Assembly (NCBI RefSeq): GCF_000188695.1
Contig: NW_004754898.1
Location: 50,348 to 65,347, forward strand
Origin: Salpingoeca rosetta
Lineage: Eukaryota > Opisthokonta > Choanoflagellata > Craspedida > Salpingoecidae
Length of the DNA stretch: 15,000 nt
Reading direction: 5' to 3'
In this document: one piece after another, positions 1 to 8,120 of the stretch
How positions within the stretch are numbered: the stretch's first letter is position 1
Layout: every line of letters begins with the position of its first letter
Made by a program: the position numbers and the translations under genes
The notes under the pieces: generated by a model
Seen by the model: the letters and a program-made list of their open reading frames with translations, nothing else
Told to the model about the DNA's origin: nothing
Database searches by the model: none

Positions 1-81
1 GGCATGCTGTGCAGCTGCTGACGTCGCCCAGAGACGGCAGCCAGCACGAGGAGGCACCTCATTGCATCGTGCCTGCTGAGC

Positions 82-3000
82 ATGGGCGCAGCAGACATGG
101 TGCTGCACCTGCTTGACTCCGACGACCGCCGCCTGGTGCTGATGGCGTGCCAGCTCGGCTGGCAGCTGCTCAAGGCAACCCCGCGCGTGTTTGAAGTAAA
201 CGACGAGCCCGACGCTGCCGCCGACCGCCAGAGCCCCGGCGGCGTGAGCGGGAACCGCAGCCTCTGTGCGCAGGAGGTGTTCTATCGCGCGCTTGAGTCT
301 GGTCCAAAGGCGGCCAGGGGCATGGCAGCGCTGCACCGGCACCTGCAGGGCATGGTGACGGATTTGGCGGAGCGCGAGCGTGAGGGCCCGCTGCAGCGGC
401 TGAAGCGAAACCAGGACTCCGAGGACCTGGACATGGCGATTGGCACGCGCGTGCTCGGCTTCATCGAGGCCATGTGCGACGGCTGCTACCGTGACATGCA
501 GAACCTGCTGCGGTCTGCGGAGGGCCAGGGCACGGCCGTTGTCTCCGAGGTTGGTCGCCTGGTGCAGGGCATGGACCACATCGTTCGCGCCAAGAGCAGC
601 GCGCCCATTGGAAGCTCGTGCGAGGAGGGCCAGCCAGACGCTGTGCTGCACCTGCACAACGACCTGAGGCGCGAGGTGAGCGACATCACTTTCACGCAGC
701 AGTTGTTTGCCACTCTGGGTGCCCTCATCAGCGGACCAAACATTGAAAATCAAACGGTCATTCTGCAGCACAAGGCGACCAAGTCCGTGCTGCTGTTCTT
801 GCAGTACCTCAACGACCCGGACGCCCAGCACGCGCCGCGCCGGTCTGTGCACGCGCCCATTGGCACCAGTGAAAGACCAGGCAGTGCCAGCAGCTCCAAG
901 AGCTCTATTCTCCGCAGTGGGAGGCAAAACATGTTCACGCTCAACGCGCAGTGCGACGAGGCGCTGGAGACGCTGGACTCGTGGTGCGACCACTTTGGCC
1001 TCGACCGAGCAGCCCTGTTTGATGAAGGTGGCAAGAAGCGAAAGCAGCTGCAGTTTGTTGGTATCATGCACCAACGGAAAGGAACCAGCGTGAAGTCCAG
1101 TCTGGCTGGCGAGATGGGCATGCTGAGTCCTGGACATGCCAGCACGGAAGAGAGTGATCTTCAGCTCCAAGAGGCTCACAATGACAGTGACTTGAGCGAC
1201 AGTGAAGCAATCACGGGAGAAGATGGGAAAGACTATGCTGATTCGCGGGGTCAGTGCGACAGCGCCTTCAACAGCGTCATAGAGCAGGGGTCTCGCGGAC
1301 CTGTGAGTCACCACGACAGCGTCACAGGCAACCTGGGCAATGCTGTGCTTGGAAACGGCAACCGTCGTGTGCAAGCAAGAAGAAGTGCGCAGGCGTGGGC
1401 TCCGTTGACGAGCGAGCACCTGATGGCCGCACGCGGGGCGCGGCAGCTGGCCCAGGCGCTCGACGTGTTGGACGAGCAGTGCGAGGCGGCTGTGCTGCAG
1501 TTTCTCTTGAGCGTGCTTGAAGGGCGGCTGAAGAAGGACTCTGTGCTGGATGTTTTGTGCTTGCAGTTGTTCCCGGAGAACACGGGCACACAGAGCACCG
1601 ATTTCAAGCAGTGTGCCATGTTTCGGATGCTGAACGAGCACTACGTGAGCGCAGGCCAGCAGCGCCGCAAGAACAAGAATGAGCGAAATCAAGCGTTTGA
1701 GGCCGTGTCACTCGTGCCGAGGCAGACCCTTCACGATGAAGACGTGGCGCTGCTGTACTACATGATGATACGCATGTTGAGCGAGCTGGCAGAGGCCAAC
1801 GGGTCCGGTCTGCGCCAGCTGCTGTTGGAGTGGGAGGACAAGGCGGCGCCCTCAATCCGGCAGCGCGTGGCGCGGGTGGAGCTCGTGCACCAGGATACGC
1901 TTCAACCCGTGTACATGCAGGTACCGGACATGGTGCGCCAGACCAAGGACAGTTTGCAGGTGCGGCAGCTGCGAAATGCCATGATCAACGATAGCGTACT
2001 GCTAACGCCCGAACAGCGGCTGCACACCTTCTTTGACGAGGCGCCATTGCTGATTGACGTGATGGAGTTTGAGAGCAAGGCCAGCGGCTACCGGCTGTCT
2101 CACATTGTGTCGCACCAGCGCGTGCTGCTGCTGTGCTGCTTTCTTCTTGCCTTGTTCATCAACGGCTGGGTTGTGCTGGCCCCGCCGCCCACGCGCCCAG
2201 AACACCACGCTATACCACGCATCGCCGCCACCGTGCACACCGCGCTGGCCGCGCTCATCATTGCCGGGCAGTCGCTGGCGCCGCTGCGCGTGGACATACA
2301 GCGGTGGCACGAGGCGAGCGAGGGCTTGTCGCTGACGAGGAAGATTCTGTTGTTCCCCGTGCACTGGGCGTTGCACGCAAGCTACACCTACTATGTGCTA
2401 TACCTGATTCTGAGCGCTGTGGGCATCTCGCACCTTCAGTTCTTCTGCTTCCATCTCTTTGATGTGGTGCTGCGTGTTGAGGTGATGACGCTTGTGCTGC
2501 GAGCGGTACGCGTCAACCTGTCAAAGCTGATTGGCACGTTTGTCCTAACCTTCTTCATCATCTACGCATTGATGCTCATTGGCCGCGATGCGTTTGGTGG
2601 CAATTACGGGTTTGCCGACTCTGATGCCGCCTGCACAAGCAACCACAGCATGATTGAGTGCCTGAAGGACCACCTGTACTACGGCTTCTACTCGTCGCCC
2701 GTGTTTGGGTCGGAGGCGTCCACGTGGGAGTTTGCCTACGCATTGATCTACTTCATGGTGGTGGTGCTGGTGATGGCTGCGATTGTTTCCGGTATCATCA
2801 TCGACTCGTTTGGCGAGTACCGTGCTGAGATGGAGGCGATTTCTGCGGAGAAAGAGACGCGGTGCTTCGTGTGCAACTTCAGTCGTGATCATATCCAGGA
2901 GTCTGGCGAGGTCGGGTTTGAAGGGCACGTTGCCAACGACCACAACGTGTGGAACTACGTCTGGCTCATTGTGCGCGTGCTGGAGAAGCGGCGGACGCAC

Positions 3001-3237
3001 CAGCTACTGACGGGCGTGGAGATTGAGATTGCGCGCCATTGGGACACCATCACCAGCATCGGGCCCATGATGCCCGTGAACAAGGCGCTCTGCTTTGGCG
3101 CACGCGAGATGCATGTGGAGGACGACGTGCAGCAGTTGGCGTTGTCATTCCACCAGTTTGCTGCATCCACGGAGAAGGCGCTTCAGACCATTCTCGCACA
3201 GCTCTCTGAGCTCAAAGAACGTGCGCATGCCAAGTAG
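82..3237 (+). CDS. IP3-receptor-like intracellular calcium-release channel, C-terminal part (5' partial)
   Basis: This is the C-terminal 1,051 residues of an inositol-1,4,5-trisphosphate-receptor-type channel, which releases Ca2+ from the endoplasmic reticulum. An RIH-associated-like region lies at about 114-230 (it includes DMQNLLRS). A low-complexity acidic and serine-rich linker follows at about 335-440. Membrane segments are at about 681-702, 714-735, 757-800 (one or two helices), 817-838 and S6 at 884-910. After S6 comes the family's zinc site, Cys928-x2-Cys931 with His949 and His954, and the segment HNVWNY. A coiled-coil-like tail ends at TAG. Whole receptors have about 2,700 residues, so the ligand-binding half lies upstream of the window. 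ATG82 is only the first in-frame Met. The frame is open from 22, after TGA at 19-21, and an intron acceptor probably lies between 30 and 82. The pore filter is atypical (see findings). A ryanodine receptor is less likely because the zinc-site and tail pattern is IP3R-like. Confidence 0.9.
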   Translation: MGAADMVLHLLDSDDRRLVLMACQLGWQLLKATPRVFEVNDEPDAAADRQSPGGVSGNRSLCAQEVFYRALESGPKAARGMAALHRHLQGMVTDLAEREREGPLQRLKRNQDSEDLDMAIGTRVLGFIEAMCDGCYRDMQNLLRSAEGQGTAVVSEVGRLVQGMDHIVRAKSSAPIGSSCEEGQPDAVLHLHNDLRREVSDITFTQQLFATLGALISGPNIENQTVILQHKATKSVLLFLQYLNDPDAQHAPRRSVHAPIGTSERPGSASSSKSSILRSGRQNMFTLNAQCDEALETLDSWCDHFGLDRAALFDEGGKKRKQLQFVGIMHQRKGTSVKSSLAGEMGMLSPGHASTEESDLQLQEAHNDSDLSDSEAITGEDGKDYADSRGQCDSAFNSVIEQGSRGPVSHHDSVTGNLGNAVLGNGNRRVQARRSAQAWAPLTSEHLMAARGARQLAQALDVLDEQCEAAVLQFLLSVLEGRLKKDSVLDVLCLQLFPENTGTQSTDFKQCAMFRMLNEHYVSAGQQRRKNKNERNQAFEAVSLVPRQTLHDEDVALLYYMMIRMLSELAEANGSGLRQLLLEWEDKAAPSIRQRVARVELVHQDTLQPVYMQVPDMVRQTKDSLQVRQLRNAMINDSVLLTPEQRLHTFFDEAPLLIDVMEFESKASGYRLSHIVSHQRVLLLCCFLLALFINGWVVLAPPPTRPEHHAIPRIAATVHTALAALIIAGQSLAPLRVDIQRWHEASEGLSLTRKILLFPVHWALHASYTYYVLYLILSAVGISHLQFFCFHLFDVVLRVEVMTLVLRAVRVNLSKLIGTFVLTFFIIYALMLIGRDAFGGNYGFADSDAACTSNHSMIECLKDHLYYGFYSSPVFGSEASTWEFAYALIYFMVVVLVMAAIVSGIIIDSFGEYRAEMEAISAEKETRCFVCNFSRDHIQESGEVGFEGHVANDHNVWNYVWLIVRVLEKRRTHQLLTGVEIEIARHWDTITSIGPMMPVNKALCFGAREMHVEDDVQQLALSFHQFAASTEKALQTILAQLSELKERAHAK
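2530..2955 (+). other. S5-pore-S6 and zinc-site segment of the IP3R-like channel
   Basis: This stretch encodes S5 (about 817-838), a luminal loop with CTSNHS, the pore loop and S6 (884-910, ending GIIIDSF), then the C2H2 zinc site at 928-954. The S6 end matches the G-V-I-I-D-T-F signature of the IP3R/RyR superfamily almost position by position, so the pore region can be aligned. The filter position, where IP3 receptors carry GGGVGD, reads YSSPVFGS (870-877) here. The residues are read directly; the alignment was made by eye. Confidence 0.8.
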
Positions 3238-3912
3238 CAAGGGGGGGGCATTTGCGTGTATGTATTCACGTCCGATGACGCCTGCTTGTTGCTGAGTCGG
3301 ATCCATTTGCCTTGAGGGGTGTGTTTGCTGTGTGTTCTTGCGGATCTTTGTGTATTGTCGTGCCTCACATGGTGTTGAGGCTTGATGTGACTACGCACGT
3401 GTTGGAGAACAGATTTGCCAGGTTTCTCTATCTCTGATTTGGTTATTGTGATGCTTGCATGTGCAGTACACTTCTACTTGCTCGTGCCCGTGGGAGCGTG
3501 GGTGCCGTAGTGCCGTGTTGTTGAGTGCTTTCTTGACTTGACCCTGCTGTCGACGTGAACTAGGATTGAAGCATGGAAGGAGGAACGCAGACGAAGACAG
3601 GAGGAAATAATGGCGCTGGCGAGAATTGGGGGTGGGGAGGGAGGGGCGGCGGTGTCTTTGTTTGTGTGCTGACAGGAAGGGAATACTGGAATAAGAAGCA
3701 AAGAATTGTGTCGTGGAGGATGGGAAGCAGGGCAAGGCCGCAGCGGCCAAATGTGACTCATGTCAGCAAAATTCTGCGCTGCCACTTTTCGCGTTTGCGT
3801 GTTTTGCTTTGTTTTGCACCACTACACTCCCTCCGCTGTTGTCCTGTCCACCGCACACCACACTGACTGTGTCCTGTCCACCGCACAGTGCTGTCCTGCG
3901 CACCAAAGCACC
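3238..3912. other. Intergenic region between the channel gene and the TIR gene
   Basis: The region holds the 3' UTR of the channel gene and the promoter and leader of the TIR gene. Eight G's follow the channel stop codon almost at once (3241-3248). I found no AATAAA or ATTAAA hexamer and no clear TATA box. The section 3570-3660 is purine- and G-rich. Short open frames here have no coding character that I could recognise. A leader repeat at 3841-3887 is listed separately. Confidence 0.6.
3841..3887 (+). repeat. 17-bp direct repeat with 30-bp period in the TIR-gene leader
   Basis: The sequence gtcctgtccaccgcaca occurs at 3841-3857 and again at 3871-3887, exactly 30 bp apart. A degraded third piece (ctgtcctgcgcac) starts at 3891. 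The repeats end 26 bp before the chosen start codon, so they probably lie in the 5' UTR or core promoter. They could bind a factor or be a recent small duplication. Confidence 0.8.
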
Positions 3913-6123
3913 ATGAGCTTGAATCGCCCTCTTCTTGAAGAGGAGGAGCTGCTGGTAAGCAGCTCCGGCGATGCAGTCAATGCTGAGGAGAATGACGCGG
4001 GCTCCGTCCTGTCCAGCACGCTGGACGACATGGACGACATGGACTACATGGAAGGCGATGATTTCCTTGACGATGCCACCGTGGTCAACATGTGCGACGT
4101 CACTGACGAGGACGAGCAGGACCAGGAGGGGCAGCGTGCCGTTCAATACTTGAAGAAGCAGCTGGCCAGACTTGAGCGCTCCGCCAACAAACGGTCCACC
4201 ATGATCCCCATCATTGCTGTCACCCGACGCGCCCTCACCAGCACCGCAATCCTTTGTGAGAGATGGGCGTGCTGTGGAGCACTCTTCAAGCAGTGTGCAC
4301 TGCGTTGGAGCAATGGCACTACTTGTATGCGTGCAGTTTTGCTGCTTGTGTTATCGTGTCGCGGTGCTCCGCAACCTGTTCCAGCCCTTGTCTGCCTGTG
4401 CTTCAGCAGGAGCTGCAAATGGCTCATATTTGTCTCATGTATGCTGTGCGTGCGCTCGTTTAGGGATCATTTATGCTCTGGCTTGGGTGGTTATCGTGGA
4501 GCGCTGGGTGATTGCGGTGTGTACGTAGGTGCTGCATGCGTGCTTTTGTTTGTATGTGCGAAGGTGCTACGTGTGTGTGTGTGCATGTGTGTGTGTATGC
4601 GTGTGCGTTGTGGCTGCCTGTGTGGTGCGTGCTTGTGTTTGTATGATGTGTGTGCGCGTGCGCATGCGTGTGTGTGTGTGTGTGTGTGTGTGCCTGCAAG
4701 TCCTCAAGTCTGCTCCAACCTCAAAAGAAGCTGTTTAGGCTTGCGTCACGCCTGTGCCTGTATGCAAGCTCATGTCCTTCCTACCCTACCTTGTAGCAGC
4801 ACCTCCCCATTCCTCCCACTTCTCATCGGGTCGGGTGCATTATGCATGCATTGGACACGTGCAGGATATCCAACGGAACAGCGCCTCTGACAAGAACAAG
4901 AGCGAAAGCCGTTTTCCGCCCATCGCAACCACTCTCATTTCCCTGGCCTTCCTCAACATGCTGCACCTCATCAGGTAAGGTTCGAACGAGAACGCTCCTC
5001 CCAACCGACTGACTGTGCGCACTTGCTTGCATGGCGCGACGACCATGACGACACTCTGCCACCACGCTCACGTCAATCAACAACTTGCACCCGCACCAAC
5101 AACTTGCATCCCCTTCAACAACACCAGGCGCCGATCACACTACATTGCCAAAACACCGGCAGATGTGATGCGGTCGCTTACTGCTGGCCTCTCGTCCGGC
5201 ACGTTTGCTGTGTCGTATTCCTGGGGGCATTGGACCAAGACGGTTGCACGCAACGCGTTCAAGTGCTTTGCAAACGGTGTGTGCTGGATTGACATCCGTA
5301 ACATCTTGCCGGGCCACCGCATCCAGGACACGTGTGCAGAGGCCATGGCAAACGCTGATGCAGCCATCGTCTTCCTGTCGGACCAATACCTTCGGTCGCA
5401 AAACTGCTGCATCGAGCTTCTCAACCTGGAGCCACAGTGCGCGAGGGTCTTGGCAGCCATGCGCAACAACTGGATCGACGACCTGCAAGATGCCGAGAGC
5501 AATGGCGGCACTGGCACGATGCCAGATGGTGGGCGCAGACCTCGCGTCGCCGGAACACAGCGGAATACTACCGAGTTTGACACCTACACCCTCTCCCAAC
5601 TCCTGCAAAGAGAGCCTGGCCGTGCGTCCCGCCTTGTCGTCATCGTCAGCCTGAACGCTTTCGACAATGTGCGTGGTGTGTGTGGCCGGGGGGGGGGTAG
5701 GAGGAAGCGTGTGTGTGTGCATGTGTGAGTGTGCATGTGTGTGTGTGTGTGTGTGCATGTGTGTGCGTGCGTGTGTGTGCATGTGTGCATGTGTGTGTGT
5801 GCACTTGTGTGTGTCAAGACTGCACGCGCTTGTCCTTGGTACGTGCAGGTGTGTACACTAGCCAACCTTGCTGGCATGCACCTTTATTGGGTTGGTGCTT
5901 CATTCGTGGCTCCACCTGTCAGCCGCCTTTCTTGCACCAGAATTCACGCGTCCCTCTCTTCCCACATCTTCACAACCATCCCTGCTTGTCCACAGCAACG
6001 TGAGCTCCGGACTGAACTCGTGAGCATCCTCAGCAATGCAGGGCACTACGTCTGGTTTGCAAGGCCATCCACAGAGATCCAACTGCGTCGTCGCCTCCCA
6101 AGGTCCAGCCTTGCTACTTTTGC

Positions 6124-6187
<64 letters not shown>

Positions 6188-8076
6188 TCCCGTGGTTGTC
6201 TTTTTGTTTTTTCACCCTGCATGTGAGTGTGTGCAAGGCCCTATGGCCGCGCAGGGTGCACGCTAACAGCTGCACAACGTTGCATTGATCTCGCTCACTT
6301 GCCCATGAGATTCAAGTTGCATTTGTGCACCACTGCTCTGTACACACAATTGCACCGAGCATTGTGAGGTCCTGTATCGCCTATTGCTCGTGTTCACGAC
6401 GTATGTTTGCGTTCCCTGGCTCTCCTACCTGCTCTGCAGGCTGGTGTTGGAAGGGTTTTTGCGAATCAACACATTTCAAGACATTTACAAGCGACAACAA
6501 ACAACGCCGGCCGTCAATGATTACTGGCACGGCACCGCCGCATCCATGTTCAAGACGGTGTGTGTGCTGTTATTCTGTGACGAGACCTGCTTCGTTTCAA
6601 AACTGTTGCTGGCTGCACATTCGGCACATTGTAATGCATCCCTTCAACCAACGCTTACGGTTGTGTGGTTCCTTTGCTTTGATTTCGTTCAGGCCAACCT
6701 CCACATTGCCACGCCTTTGTTGGCACTGCTCATGTGTAAGTCATTCCTGTTTGAGAGTTGGGAGTTTGGGTCACTAGGAACGGGTGTTTGAAGCTTTCGT
6801 GGTGATAGCTGACCGCAGCCCATTGTGTGTGCAATGCATGTATGCAGTTGAGACAGTGTTGCGCCCTGTGTTTGTTCATGTTTGCTTTGCGCTATTGCAC
6901 TCATGTGTGTTCAATGGCACAAGCTGGCTCGTCACGACCTGTTATCCACTCACGCATCCTCGTCACCTCACTGATTGCTCTGTTCGCGATGGTCGTGCCA
7001 ATTTGTTCATGTGTAAAGGGGTCGTTGATGGTGTGTTCTTTGTCGTGGCGAATCTGCAGGACGACACGACGGACACCAACCTCACCAGCTCAGGCATTGA
7101 GCTGCTGATCGACATTGTGGCAGCGGCACTGATCAGTGAGTCAGGCGAAGTTGAGCATAAGTGTCTTCGTTCGTTGTTGTTCTTTGGCTGCTGATGCTGC
7201 GTGCAGATGGCATGCTGTCCCTGCTTCTCGGCTGCCTGTAAGCACACACGTCAACATACACGCACACACACACATGCACATGCACACGCACACACATATC
7301 CCACACATACACGTCAACACACGCACACACATGCACGCATGCTCATGGCTCACGGCTGCACCCTCGCTGCACCATCCTGTGCTGTCGTGCAGTTGTTGCA
7401 CTCGCCGTGCACATTGCACTCGTCGTTGCTATGCGTGGATCGTACTCGCACAAGCACATGCGGTGGCTGTGGATCATCAACCCGCTGATTGGCATCGAGT
7501 ACCTGCTGTCCTACATCTCGCCACCCATTGCGCAATCCATCGACTTTGCGTCCCTGCCTGATGCGGGCTATCTCCTGGCCATTGTCGTGCGCCTGCGCAT
7601 CGGAAAGCGGCTGCGTGTGTGCGCAAAGGGGATCGCCAAGATGCCGCAACTCGTCAAGGGCGCCCTGCGCACACTCATCCAGTGAGCAGCCGCCGAGCAG
7701 CGTGGGGGTGTGGCGGTGGTGCTTGTGGTTGTCCTTGGCGCCCATCAATCTGCCTCGCTTGGGGGGCAACCAGTGCCAATGTTCCCTTGACTTGTTGGTG
7801 TCTTGGTTGCCTGCGTTGCACGCGTGTGTGGTGGTGTCTCCTACACGTTCATTCCTTGCTTGCGTCACGCCTTGGTTGCCTTCACAGGTATGGCGTGATT
7901 CAGATGACGGACACCCAAGACCAGGCTGACTTTTCACTCGTCTGTCTTGACGTAGATGATGGTGTGACCGTTCGGAAGCCCCGGCTGGGGTTTGGATCAA
8001 CAGGTGAGGGCAAGGGAGGGGGGAACAGAGATTGCGTATGTTCGTGTGTGTGTGTGTGTGTGTGTATGCGTGTGTA

Positions 8077-8120
<44 letters not shown>

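Noticed and set aside
82..84. ATG82 as the true start of the channel gene
   Set aside because: Homology begins mid-protein and already fits upstream of this Met. The N-terminal domains of the family are missing, so it is an internal Met of a partial gene.
2545..3000. A 151-codon minus-strand open frame
   Set aside because: It is antisense to the conserved pore and zinc-site region of the channel; codon bias there explains the lack of stops.
3760..3912. Upstream in-frame ATG at 3760 extending the TIR protein by 51 residues
   Set aside because: It has C at -3 and would make the leader repeat coding. ATG3913 has A at -3. Not fully excluded, because the extension is open and partly hydrophobic.
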